The notes under the pieces are model-generated. The model did no database searches, was not told where the DNA came from, and was given only the letters and a program-made list of their open reading frames with translations. Below are positions 8,275 to 16,145 of a DNA stretch of 64,000 bases, in pieces. Source of the stretch: an uncultured Paracoccaceae bacterium (GTDB taxonomy: Bacteria; Pseudomonadota; Alphaproteobacteria; Rhodobacterales; Rhodobacteraceae); contig CANLVD010000003.1 in NCBI GenBank assembly GCA_947494445.1, positions 248,001 through 312,000 on the forward strand, in the 5' to 3' direction. A program made the position numbers and the translations under genes. Numbering within the stretch: position 1 is the stretch's first letter; each line of letters starts with the position of its first letter.

Positions 8275-9147
8275 GCCGTTCAGCGCGGCTTCCAATCGAT
8301 CAAGATTGTCGCTCATCGTCTCGATGAATGATTTGTCTTCAGGCAAGTGATCACCCGGTAGAAACACAACCGGCACAAGATCGCGTTCAGTAATGGCCTT
8401 CAAGGCATCAGGATGCGGTTCTGCCTCGAACAGAAAGAGCCTTGCATCAGGGGATCCAGCCAGAACTTCCGTCATTGAGGACAGATCATCTGCTGTCGGT
8501 GCTGCACCAGCAGCCCATGAAACACTTTTGCCGTCAACGCCGAGCGCTTTGAAAAGATACTGAAACCGGGGATGGGAAGAAATCACGGTGCCGGAAATAC
8601 CAGAGCCAAGGTCATCGGCACGCTGCGACAGGGCAGCGAGATCGCTTTGAAGAGTTGCTGACGCCGCCGCGATGTCAGCATCCGTTTCCAGCAGGTCCGT
8701 CAGTTTGTCGGCAATCGCCTGCGCCTGATAGGCCGCAAGGTCAAAATCCAGCCATGTGGTGGCAGCAAATCCTGTATGGGAATGCTCGCCGTCCGGGCCG
8801 TGAGCATGGGTCACGGCGTTCGCCACCGGGATGAACTGATCCTCGCGGCCCGCTGTGGTCAGTAGGGTTTTCCGGCGTGACAGACTTGCCTTGGTTGTCC
8901 ATGCTGCATATTCGGCCCCATTCAGCAACACCAGATCAGCGCCCTGAATGGCTGAAATATCTGCGATGCCCGGCCGCCAAAGCGCTGGATCACGGTCCAG
9001 GGGGACCGGGAAAGTCACGCTGACGTCGTCCCCCCCAAGCGTCTGGGCAAAATCAGCCAAAGGGGCATTCACGGCCACAATATTCAAAGGCTCAGAGAGC
9101 GCTGGAACCGCTGCCAGCACCGCCGCAAGGGTCAAGCCCAACTTCAT
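8269..9147 (-). CDS. ZnuA-like metal ABC transporter substrate-binding protein
   Basis: 292-residue periplasmic protein: signal peptide (1-18, MKLGLTLAAVLAAVPALS), then a cluster A-I metal-binding fold. It has a histidine-rich loop (THAHGPDGEHSHTG) of the kind that captures zinc in ZnuA, a candidate ligand His in VISSHPRFQYLF, and C-terminal LFLFEAEPHPDAL. It is the last gene of a minus-strand operon. Unusually, no ZnuB/ZnuC-type permease and ATPase are present; the operon instead has an FtsX/MacB-type pair. Its ATG overlaps the stop of the 110-residue periplasmic protein upstream (ATGA), so translation is coupled. Metal specificity (Zn, Ni or Co) cannot be read from sequence. Confidence 0.85.
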   Translation of the reverse strand: MKLGLTLAAVLAAVPALSEPLNIVAVNAPLADFAQTLGGDDVSVTFPVPLDRDPALWRPGIADISAIQGADLVLLNGAEYAAWTTKASLSRRKTLLTTAGREDQFIPVANAVTHAHGPDGEHSHTGFAATTWLDFDLAAYQAQAIADKLTDLLETDADIAAASATLQSDLAALSQRADDLGSGISGTVISSHPRFQYLFKALGVDGKSVSWAAGAAPTADDLSSMTEVLAGSPDARLFLFEAEPHPDALKAITERDLVPVVFLPGDHLPEDKSFIETMSDNLDRLEAALNGL

Positions 9148-9476
9148 TGTGCCGCTCCGGTTATCAGATCGTCAGGTGTCAAAATCCAGTAGTCGGAATG
9201 ACCGCTTTGCGTGGATACCTCGATCCGCAGGCCCGTGTCGCCGTTGGGGATCTCGAACCGCGTCACGCCGTCATCAGCAATCGGCAGGCGCAGCACCTCT
9301 GCGTCTTCACCATCAAAAACCACCACCTCGCCCAACACGGCCATACGACCGTTCGAGAACTTGGTTTCAACCGAGATTTCACCCTCAGAAACAGTCGCGT
9401 ATACGATCAACCGATGCGCCATGGCTGGAACTGCGCTCAGCATGGCCAGGATCAGGGCCGGGATCCAAAGTCTCAT
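9144..9476 (-). CDS. Small periplasmic NikL-like protein
   Basis: 110 residues with a signal peptide ending AVPAMA, giving a mature chain that starts HRLIVYATVSEGEISVETKF. The AH-R-L-x-V-x-A start and the following beta pattern resemble the periplasmic NikL/CbiL-type accessory subunits of nickel and cobalt transporters, but the protein is shorter than those and lacks a C-terminal membrane anchor. Start 9476 is chosen because it overlaps the upstream stop in ATGA form and gives the signal peptide directly. It lies between a DUF4198 protein and a ZnuA-like protein, so a periplasmic metal-handling role is inferred. I have moderate confidence in the family resemblance. Confidence 0.6.
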   Translation of the reverse strand: MRLWIPALILAMLSAVPAMAHRLIVYATVSEGEISVETKFSNGRMAVLGEVVVFDGEDAEVLRLPIADDGVTRFEIPNGDTGLRIEVSTQSGHSDYWILTPDDLITGAAQ

Positions 9477-10231
9477 TCTGCCATCCAGGATTCGAAATGG
9501 ACCCAAAGAACAGCACCAAGCTCCACATCACGTCCACTGCCCTCATGGGACAGTTGATAGTCTGCTGAGTTCAGAGCCGCAAACCCCCACCAGCCCCCAG
9601 CAGGCGGAGCATATGTGAACACGCCATTGCCATCAGCCATGACCGTCTGGGTGATCATCAGGTCTGACGGGATCGTCTTTGCTTCACCCTCGTTGTAATA
9701 CTCAACCTCGACCTCGGCATAGGGCACCGGCTTGCCATCAAGTTTGACAATGCCCTGAAAAACGTTTCCGGTCCAAAGGCCAAAGGGTCGGCTGAGCGGC
9801 ACGATCTCGGTCGGCATTCCGATTTCCGCATTCCAGCCGCTGTCATCGCCAAAAGCCGCCACATAGGTTTTGGTGTAGTGGATGATGAATGCATCCTCAT
9901 CAGGCTCCCAATAGGGCTGCGGGGTCATTGCGAAAAGATGGACACCCGGGCGTGAGATCTGGATCTGCGTCTCAAACCCGGCTCCACCATTGACCAACGT
10001 CGGTTCAAGCTGATCCAGAAGCGAGGTCGTCTCGCCGTCCAGATGAAGATCGAAGGCAACAGGTGCATCCAATGTCATGCCGATGTTTTCAAATGGATGG
10101 GTAAATGCCAGCGTCAGGTTCAATTCACGCCCGTCGTCCTTGTCCAGCATCGGCGTGGACGGCAGCACAACGCCAAAATGTGCCAGCGCAGGTGTCGTGA
10201 TTAATGTGAAAAGCAGTGCAAGCAGGCGCAT
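9473..10231 (-). CDS. Periplasmic DUF4198 protein (NikK-like)
   Basis: 252 residues with a signal peptide of about 17 residues (ending TPALA), so the mature chain begins HFGVVLPSTP. The DUF4198 body includes LAFTHPFENIGM and the region GNVFQGIVKLDGKPVPYAEVEVEY folded around a carboxypeptidase-regulatory-like beta sandwich, with a C-terminal GAVLWVHFESW. Proteins of this family accompany metal importers and TonB receptors. It begins 3 bp after the ABC permease gene and overlaps the 110-residue gene by 4 bp, placing it inside the metal operon. Its paralog at 7480 is encoded on the opposite strand about 1.2 kb away from this gene. Confidence 0.8.
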   Translation of the reverse strand: MRLLALLFTLITTPALAHFGVVLPSTPMLDKDDGRELNLTLAFTHPFENIGMTLDAPVAFDLHLDGETTSLLDQLEPTLVNGGAGFETQIQISRPGVHLFAMTPQPYWEPDEDAFIIHYTKTYVAAFGDDSGWNAEIGMPTEIVPLSRPFGLWTGNVFQGIVKLDGKPVPYAEVEVEYYNEGEAKTIPSDLMITQTVMADGNGVFTYAPPAGGWWGFAALNSADYQLSHEGSGRDVELGAVLWVHFESWMAE

Positions 10232-10234
10232 GTA

Positions 10235-11410
10235 TTATCCCTTGTTGGTTACCAGCCAAACGGCAATGTCAGATACATAAGGCGTCAGGCCTGCCACGCA
10301 TAGGCCAGCCAGACACATTGCCGTGATTGCTAACAGTACAAGTTCAGCCCCCATCAAACGCCATTGGGTCATTCTGTGACAGCCAAGTCGGAAAGCCGTC
10401 AACATCTCGCCTGCGCGCAGTTTGGCAGACAGGTAAAAGGCAAGTCCAACAGCAATCAGGGCAGCAAAGGCAACGACAACAAAGACGGCATCCAATATCT
10501 CGCCAATGCGGAAAATCGTGGCCAGCAATGATGAAATCACAACCGGTGGCACCACGATCTGTTCGGTCTCAACCTCCCCCAGATAGCGACCGCGCAAGAT
10601 GGCTGCGCGTTTGGCATCCGGGGCAATCGCAATGACGGAGGACAAAGGATAGCTGTCCGGATCGCCATGAAAATGGAAGCTGTCGATATTCTCGGGCGTG
10701 ATCCGGGTAAATTGCTGAAGGGCTGCATTGGCGGTCACCGCTGTCGTGGCGGCGTCTGGTGCTGTACCCACCACTACATCATCATGACCATGGCCCAGCC
10801 CCTGCACCACCCAGGCGGTTTTCAGGTCCACAAAGACCGCATCATCATCGGCCGTGCCTGAGGCCTCAAGAATTCCGACCACGGACAGTTCCAGCGGATA
10901 GGATCCTGCGAGATCGAACAGATTTTCGGGATCGGTCAACAGCGTTTTGCCGGTGGTCACGCCAATGGACTTGGCCGCATTGGCCCCCAAGACCGCCTCC
11001 CCCAGAACGGCAAACCGTCGCCCGTCTTGCAGAAACAGATTGCGAAAATCGAAGTAGTCCACCGACGTACCGACAACGGGTGCACCCCCTGCCCGGTAAA
11101 GTACATGCAAGGGGATCGCCTCGGCCAATCCGCTGTCCCAGACACGGTCATGTGTTGCCATAGACACGAGTGATGGGCGGTCCGATGTGAAATACAGCCC
11201 GTTCATGATCAGATCGAGGGCTGATCCCTTGGCCCCGATCAGAAGCCCAGTTTCATCAGCCCGGGCCGACAATTGCCCTTCCGCCGATGTCAGAACCGCC
11301 CGGGTGAGAACCGGCACCACAAGAATCAGCGCCAAGGCCAAAACCAGCACAGCAGACCGCAAACGGTGGAATCGGATATAGGCAATCGCCAGAAAAAGCG
11401 CGTCACCCAT
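10235..11410 (-). CDS. FtsX/MacB-type ABC transporter permease
   Basis: 391-residue inner-membrane protein. One membrane segment near residues 17-37 is followed by a large periplasmic domain (about 40-270) and three C-terminal segments (about 285-385), the MacB/FtsX topology. These permeases usually work as mechanotransmitters rather than channels. Here it is encoded with its ATPase (8-bp overlap), two metal-associated periplasmic proteins and a ZnuA-like protein. That combination recalls the Zrg zinc-uptake genes described in Vibrio, which also use an FtsX-type pair (comparison from memory, not tested). The open frame starts ATGGGTGAC directly at 11410, at the end of the ATPase gene. Confidence 0.85.
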   Translation of the reverse strand: MGDALFLAIAYIRFHRLRSAVLVLALALILVVPVLTRAVLTSAEGQLSARADETGLLIGAKGSALDLIMNGLYFTSDRPSLVSMATHDRVWDSGLAEAIPLHVLYRAGGAPVVGTSVDYFDFRNLFLQDGRRFAVLGEAVLGANAAKSIGVTTGKTLLTDPENLFDLAGSYPLELSVVGILEASGTADDDAVFVDLKTAWVVQGLGHGHDDVVVGTAPDAATTAVTANAALQQFTRITPENIDSFHFHGDPDSYPLSSVIAIAPDAKRAAILRGRYLGEVETEQIVVPPVVISSLLATIFRIGEILDAVFVVVAFAALIAVGLAFYLSAKLRAGEMLTAFRLGCHRMTQWRLMGAELVLLAITAMCLAGLCVAGLTPYVSDIAVWLVTNKG

Positions 11411-12074
11411 CGGCTTTACCCCGACGGAACTCGTTGAAATCGATCACCCGGTCAAAACGATCAAGAAGCGCGTGGTCGTGGGTCACTGCAATCAGCGTGG
11501 CCCCATCCTCTGCCACCCGCTCAAACAGCAGGTCCAGGATCAGCGTCTTGTTGTCCGGATCAAGGTTTCCTGTCGCTTCGTCTGCCAGAACCAGCTTGGG
11601 TTTGGTCACCAGAGCGCGGCAAATCGCAAGACGCTGACGTTCTCCCTGGCTCAAGGCAGAAGGATAGCGGTCCAGCTTGTCGAGCAAGCCGACTTTTTCA
11701 GCCAGCACATCCGCGCGGTTACGGGCCTCAGTGGTCAGAGCCAATGCGTCGCTGATGCGGAAGGGATAAAGGATGTTTTCACGCGCGTTGAGGTATTCGA
11801 CCAACTCGAAACTTTGGAATACGAAACCGATTGAGTTGATCCGCAGATCTCGCCGTCCGGCGTCAGTCAGTGATCCAACTGATTGCCCATCAAACCGGAT
11901 CGTTCCACGATTTGGCAACACCAGTCCCGCAATCAGATTAAGGAGCGTGGTCTTGCCTGACCCCGACGCACCTACAATTGCCAGGCGTTCACCCTGTGGC
12001 ACCTCAAGATCCGATACAGTCAGAGAAAACCCGCTGTCAGGATATGTGAATTCCAGATCGGTCAGCGCGATCAC
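11403..12074 (-). CDS. ABC transporter ATP-binding protein (LolD/MacB type)
   Basis: 223-residue ATPase pairing with the FtsX-type permease that follows. Walker A is GASGSGKTTLLNL, the Q-loop region is FVFQSFELVEYL, the signature is LSQGERQRLAIC with Gln in place of the usual first Gly of SGG, Walker B is LVLADEATGNLD, and the switch His is in VTHDHALL. I start it at GTG 12074, one base after the stop of the upstream gene, because the family begins with xIxLxDLxFxYP. ATG codons at 12104 and 12125 would require 30-50 bp overlap with the upstream gene. It powers the permease from the cytosolic face. Confidence 0.88.
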   Translation of the reverse strand: MIALTDLEFTYPDSGFSLTVSDLEVPQGERLAIVGASGSGKTTLLNLIAGLVLPNRGTIRFDGQSVGSLTDAGRRDLRINSIGFVFQSFELVEYLNARENILYPFRISDALALTTEARNRADVLAEKVGLLDKLDRYPSALSQGERQRLAICRALVTKPKLVLADEATGNLDPDNKTLILDLLFERVAEDGATLIAVTHDHALLDRFDRVIDFNEFRRGKADG

Positions 12075-12075
12075 G

Positions 12076-12642
12076 TCAGAAGTCTTCCATGAAGGTCGGG
12101 ACATCTTCGCGAAGCACCTGATCAAGATCGAAACTGGTCAGGCGCCATTCCTCGGCCCCCGGTCCGACGCCAAGTTTGGCAGAATAGACATTTACCCGTT
12201 CATGCTGATGATCTTCATGGCCAAGGCGCCCGAACACGCGCCACTTGGCGGCCACCTGATACCCCTTGTCGGTCTCGTCCAGTACTTCAACCGAAAGCAT
12301 CTCGACTGACAGGATAACGGCCGCAGCTTCTTCCGAGTACTCGGCCTCCTGAGCCATGCGTCTTTGCAGGTAAAGGTCCGTGGCAATGTCCGAGGTCACG
12401 CCGGACGCGATCCCGTCATAGATATCGGATTCCGTCTTCGCCTCGAACCCCGAATAGACGCGTTTGAGAAGCGTAGCCACGGTCTGATTGAGTGTATCGC
12501 CCTCAAGTTCGGTCACAACCATCTGGCCATCAGGCAGTTTTGCGCCACCTCGCCCGGGCCCCTCAAAGGCTGACCAACCCACGACCGCGAGCAAGGTCAG
12601 GATCAGACCAACTACGATGGTTTTCAGCTGATTTTCTGTCAT
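12076..12642 (-). CDS. Membrane-anchored periplasmic protein of the metal operon (unknown family)
   Basis: 188 residues: an N-terminal membrane anchor (about 7-25, LKTIVVGLILTLLAVVGWS) and a soluble, probably periplasmic domain. The domain has a short acidic/His patch (GHEDHQHERVNV) that could bind metal. I do not recognise a named family. It is the first gene of the operon, one base before the ATPase start, so it probably belongs to the same transport machine, perhaps as an adaptor linking the periplasmic binding proteins to the FtsX-type permease (inference). The ATG at 12642 gives a sensible membrane anchor. A regulatory site in front (Zur-like) was looked for by eye and not found. Confidence 0.6.
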   Translation of the reverse strand: MTENQLKTIVVGLILTLLAVVGWSAFEGPGRGGAKLPDGQMVVTELEGDTLNQTVATLLKRVYSGFEAKTESDIYDGIASGVTSDIATDLYLQRRMAQEAEYSEEAAAVILSVEMLSVEVLDETDKGYQVAAKWRVFGRLGHEDHQHERVNVYSAKLGVGPGAEEWRLTSFDLDQVLREDVPTFMEDF

Positions 12643-12721
12643 CTAACGGCCAGTGCTCTCCTGCGCCAATACCTAGAACAGTCGGCTGTGGTTGACCACC
12701 TGCAAAGTCAGTCTTTCAAAG

Positions 12722-13600
12722 CTATCCGTCGGATTGCGGAGGGCGGCACTGATCCGGGTTGGCACGGCATTCCTGTATGGCGGCACGGATCCAGTCGCGT
12801 TCTGGAAAAACCGGCGTGATCACGGACAATGTATCAGGATTTGCACAGCGCGATGGATCGCTATCCTTGCGTTTGGTCGGGCCGGATATTGCGGTCAATA
12901 TTCCTGCCAACTGCATGCCCGTCACTTTGCGGATGTAGACCGGCGATCCGCTCTCTCCGCCGCAGGGGCCGTGCACGGAGCCATCCTGCCGCCGCGCCAT
13001 GAACATGCCTTGTGGTCCGGGTTGATCCTGTGATGTCAAATCCGTCAACCTGACCGTTGATCTGCGTTCATTGCGTGACTTGAGCGGCCAACTGGCAAGA
13101 ACAAGCTGAGTTGACACAGACCCGATCCGGGCATTTGCAAGACCGGCAAGACCAGCTGTTTGGGGCGCAAACTGGGTGAGCGGGACCAGAGCTAAATCGC
13201 GTTTCAGACTGCCGGGAAAGCTAAGCGCCGGACACAACGCGACGCGGGCCTCCCTTGCTGTGCTGTCGACGGATGATTGTCCACGCAACGGAGGAAACAC
13301 CTGCAAACGCGACCATCGTTTACCCTCAACACAGTGGCGCGCAGTGAGAACCCAGTTGGGTGCAATCAATGCACCCCCGCAGAACTGTGGCACCGGGGCC
13401 TGCCCCTCTGTCTTGCTGTCGGAGATCATGCGAAGACCAACCGCACCGGGCGCGTCCTGATGCCCGGTTAAACGGGCGTGGCCTGCCGAGCCTTGGGAAA
13501 TTGCATCTGCCTGCCAACCACAGACCCGTATCGATTGGGCAAACAGTCCACTGGACGAAAGAGCAAGCGCCGCAAAGGCGATCAACAGCTGCCGGATCAT
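12722..13600 (-). CDS. Exported trypsin-like serine protease
   Basis: 292 residues with a signal peptide (MIRQLLIAFAALALSSSG..., ending LFAQ) and an S1-family protease domain. The triad is readable: His in VLTARHCV, Asp in KRDLALVPL and Ser in CGGESGSPVYI. Several Cys residues suggest disulfides, fitting a periplasmic or secreted location. The start at 13600 forms an ATGA overlap with the upstream 85-residue gene; a 62-codon upstream extension has no support. It is the last gene of a five-gene operon whose junctions are all 4-bp overlaps, so its substrate may be another product of that operon (inference). Confidence 0.88.
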   Translation of the reverse strand: MIRQLLIAFAALALSSSGLFAQSIRVCGWQADAISQGSAGHARLTGHQDAPGAVGLRMISDSKTEGQAPVPQFCGGALIAPNWVLTARHCVEGKRWSRLQVFPPLRGQSSVDSTAREARVALCPALSFPGSLKRDLALVPLTQFAPQTAGLAGLANARIGSVSTQLVLASWPLKSRNERRSTVRLTDLTSQDQPGPQGMFMARRQDGSVHGPCGGESGSPVYIRKVTGMQLAGILTAISGPTKRKDSDPSRCANPDTLSVITPVFPERDWIRAAIQECRANPDQCRPPQSDG

Positions 13601-13854
13601 TCCTTGAAAACGCGTCCCCAGATCGACTGCAACAAAGTCAGGATCAGGAACGCACCAACTGCCCAGGCCAGAATCGCGAAAGCCCCATATCCGCTGCCAC
13701 GCAGCCAGACCGGTACAAGATTGCCTTGGGGACGCAGCCAGTTGAACCCCAAAAGGCCTTCCCTGCCCCACAACGAAAAGCTCCAATAGCGTGAGAGGTA
13801 GAACAGGGCCGTGAAAACCAATACTGCGAGAATAAGTCCGAAAATCCGCTTCAT
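13597..13854 (-). CDS. Small two-helix membrane protein
   Basis: 85 residues with two predicted membrane segments (about 4-24 and 57-77) and an aromatic- and glycine-rich loop between them (WSFSLWGREGLLG). I recognise no family. Start and stop are fixed by 4-bp overlaps with the 252-residue gene upstream (13851-13854) and the protease downstream (13597-13600), strong evidence that it is translated. It probably forms part of the membrane complex encoded by this operon. Confidence 0.6.
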   Translation of the reverse strand: MKRIFGLILAVLVFTALFYLSRYWSFSLWGREGLLGFNWLRPQGNLVPVWLRGSGYGAFAILAWAVGAFLILTLLQSIWGRVFKE

Positions 13855-14609
13855 GGCAGCACCTTGATCGTATCCACGTCCATCAGGAACATGTGCATGT
13901 CACCCAGTTTGCGAACCTCGCCCTCGACCTGGATGTAAAGCGCCGTGAATTCTGTCAAATCAGGGCCGATTGGATTGCCGTCACTGTCCCCGACCAGAAA
14001 AAACTCTTCTCCTTCGACAGGTTGGGCGGACACGAATACCGGCGGCACTCCACCCGAGATGCACAGGTTTGCACAAGCCCTGTGCGCAATCCCTCGACCC
14101 GGGCGCATGGCACCTGTCAGGCATTTGCCATCACAAATCTCACCCGCCATCTGCCAGCGGCCAAGGCTTTCACTGACTACCTCAATCGCCGTCACATCCG
14201 GTTCGGCCTTGATGCCGCGCCTGCCTCCCCGAACCTGCATCATGTCCAGCGTTCCGCGCTGCAACAAAGGCCCGGAGGCCGTGACAACTGCACCATCCTC
14301 GATGCGTGACTGGACGCCGTTCTTGCCGTTGGCCGACAGCAGGATCGACCGACCGGCAGCAACTGTTTCTGTCCCGTTGGTCACGTGTAACACAGGGTAA
14401 GGCAGTGCGGTCATTGTCCCGGTCAGTGTCTGTGCACCAAGATCGAAGCGAAACTGCGCCGGTCCGGGATCAGCCTGCGTGGTGCCGATCATGTAGGCCA
14501 AAGCAGTGAAGGCGATGACCAGACCAGCGCAGGCAACCATCAGGAACCCGCGCAACCCGTCGGGCACAGGAAGAAATCCGATGAAAAACGGCGTTGATTT
14601 CTCGCTCAT
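13851..14609 (-). CDS. Membrane-anchored periplasmic protein with paired cysteines (unknown family)
   Basis: 252 residues: cytosolic N-terminus, one membrane segment (about 20-42) and a periplasmic beta-rich domain. Two cysteine pairs stand out, GEICDGKCLTG and HRACANLCISGG, which could form disulfides or bind a metal or cofactor. The C-terminal part (about 195-252) looks like a small OB-type barrel (IQVEGEVRKLGDMHMF), but I cannot assign a family. It overlaps the Rieske/ferric-reductase gene upstream and the 85-residue gene downstream by 4 bp each, so it is a structural partner of that redox protein by context (inference). Confidence 0.6.
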   Translation of the reverse strand: MSEKSTPFFIGFLPVPDGLRGFLMVACAGLVIAFTALAYMIGTTQADPGPAQFRFDLGAQTLTGTMTALPYPVLHVTNGTETVAAGRSILLSANGKNGVQSRIEDGAVVTASGPLLQRGTLDMMQVRGGRRGIKAEPDVTAIEVVSESLGRWQMAGEICDGKCLTGAMRPGRGIAHRACANLCISGGVPPVFVSAQPVEGEEFFLVGDSDGNPIGPDLTEFTALYIQVEGEVRKLGDMHMFLMDVDTIKVLP

Positions 14610-15649
14610 GCCACATCCTCCGGCAGGGAAATCGGGTCAGTTGGCGTGCCCGGTGGATTGGCCACCCGGTTCAACTCGACCATGCCATTGTGCATACGCA
14701 AACCGTACGTCGGCACTTTCTCGGTAAAAGGCTCCGGCGAGCGGCCGTCAAACAGACGGTACTGAAATCCATGCCATGGACAGGTCACACAGCCATCAAT
14801 GATCCTGCCCTCGCCCAAGGGGCCGTTTTGGTGGGCACAGGCGTTTGAAATTGCCGCCAAATCACGGCCCATCCGAAACACAGCAGCCCGTTCGCCGTCG
14901 CCAAGTTCAACGATCTTGGCCCGTCCATCCTCGAAACTCTCAACTGCGGCGACTGAAACCCAGTCTCCGCTTGCCGCCGGTGCCGGTTTGTCGAGGATGA
15001 CCGCAGCCAGATGCAGCCCCCCCACCAGACATGCGCTGACAAGCGTCACAGCGGCAAAGACCATATTTGTCTGATCCTGCAAGGCTCCCAATGCCACATG
15101 TCCGACAACGGCCGCGTAAGCTGGATAGATCAGGAAATGCAGACGCTTCCAGATCCGGGGCGTAAGAAACTTCAACCAGAAATCATGACTGGTCACAGCC
15201 ATCACGAACAAAACGACCAGAGCAAAGAGGCCAAGCATCTCAAATGGAAAACCGAGCGTGCGGGTGAAGGACGTATTTGCGCTCAACAAGCCTTCCAAAG
15301 GTGCCGTGGGCGAAAAGGCGTAGTACCAGTCCAGAACAAATGCCAGATGCGACAGCGCCACGATCAGGGTCAGAACCCCGAAATGCCTGCGATTGTAAAC
15401 AAGTGGCAGAAATCTGCGATCCAAGCGGGCGAGCGGTCCAAGGCACAAGATGACGGTCAGCATCAGAAAGGCGCAGCTGCCAAAGGCGCGCATGGCGTTA
15501 ATCTGGGGGTTGATGACCCGTTCATGGTCCAGTCGGTCCGGGGCCAGCATCAGAAACACCCAGAGATAGATCACCATCATGACGATCAAAACGGCATCGT
15601 AGACCCATTTGTTCGGGTTCCACTGGACAGGGATATACTTGACGCTCAT
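14606..15649 (-). CDS. Ferric-reductase-like membrane domain fused to a Rieske [2Fe-2S] domain
   Basis: 347 residues. The N-terminal two-thirds (about 15-235) is a six-helix ferric-reductase-like/MsrQ-type heme-binding domain with paired His residues (YNRRHFGVLTLIVALSH and RLHFLIYPAYAAVVGH). The C-terminal third (about 250-335) is a Rieske ferredoxin with CAH (NACAHQNGPLG) and CPWH (VTCPWHGFQY) ligand motifs. This implies electron flow between a cytosolic-side [2Fe-2S] centre and membrane hemes; donor and acceptor are unknown. The start at 15649 forms an ATGA overlap with the 120-residue gene; a 60-codon upstream extension is rejected. The fusion and operon are unusual (see findings). Confidence 0.85.
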   Translation of the reverse strand: MSVKYIPVQWNPNKWVYDAVLIVMMVIYLWVFLMLAPDRLDHERVINPQINAMRAFGSCAFLMLTVILCLGPLARLDRRFLPLVYNRRHFGVLTLIVALSHLAFVLDWYYAFSPTAPLEGLLSANTSFTRTLGFPFEMLGLFALVVLFVMAVTSHDFWLKFLTPRIWKRLHFLIYPAYAAVVGHVALGALQDQTNMVFAAVTLVSACLVGGLHLAAVILDKPAPAASGDWVSVAAVESFEDGRAKIVELGDGERAAVFRMGRDLAAISNACAHQNGPLGEGRIIDGCVTCPWHGFQYRLFDGRSPEPFTEKVPTYGLRMHNGMVELNRVANPPGTPTDPISLPEDVA

Positions 15650-16008
15650 TGCGCGTCTCCGATCCGGACAGGCGTGAAGTCGTCTGGCCAATTCTGTTTC
15701 AGCGCGAGCCCCCCAAGCACGATCAACGGAAGAGCGATTGCGAGCACCCACCAGCATCCAGCGTGTATATGGCGTTCTGTCGTGTGACGCCCGCGCCAGG
15801 CATCGCGACCGGTCTCCAGTGTGAACCACCGCATAAGCACCAACGGCCAGATTGCGAGCACACCGGGAACCAGAAGAACCCTGAAGATGTACGCTCCTCG
15901 CGCATCTTCATCGATCCGATCAATTCCGATGGTCAGAAAGACCACAGCAACAAGTGCACCGATCCAGAGCCAGTATTCACCAAGGGTCAGCACGAAACTT
16001 GCAGTCAT
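15646..16008 (-). CDS. Small three-helix membrane protein of the Rieske operon
   Basis: 120 residues with three predicted membrane segments (about 7-25, 42-62 and 82-102). A conserved-looking core LLVPGVLAIWPLVLMRW is followed by a charged stretch with HTTERHIHAG, whose histidines could bind heme. I recognise no named family. Start 16008 follows an AAGGCTGAG ribosome site; the upstream ATG at 16047 would add 13 residues. It is the first gene of the operon and overlaps the ferric-reductase/Rieske gene by 4 bp, so it is a likely partner subunit of that enzyme. Confidence 0.6.
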   Translation of the reverse strand: MTASFVLTLGEYWLWIGALVAVVFLTIGIDRIDEDARGAYIFRVLLVPGVLAIWPLVLMRWFTLETGRDAWRGRHTTERHIHAGCWWVLAIALPLIVLGGLALKQNWPDDFTPVRIGDAQ

Positions 16009-16145
16009 CAACTCAGCCTTTTGAAATGGAAAACGGAACAAGATCAAACCAGTGACGTCTATGCCTAACCCGATGCAATCAATTCTGCAAAGTGATTAGC
16101 GCAAGTCTTTGTTCACAATTCACATCTTGCCTTTGCGCAAGTGTG

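Noticed and set aside
15011-15787. 258-codon plus-strand open frame opposite the Rieske/ferric-reductase gene
   Set aside because: Its translation is Gln/His/Lys-rich without a domain, while the minus-strand protein has clear motifs.
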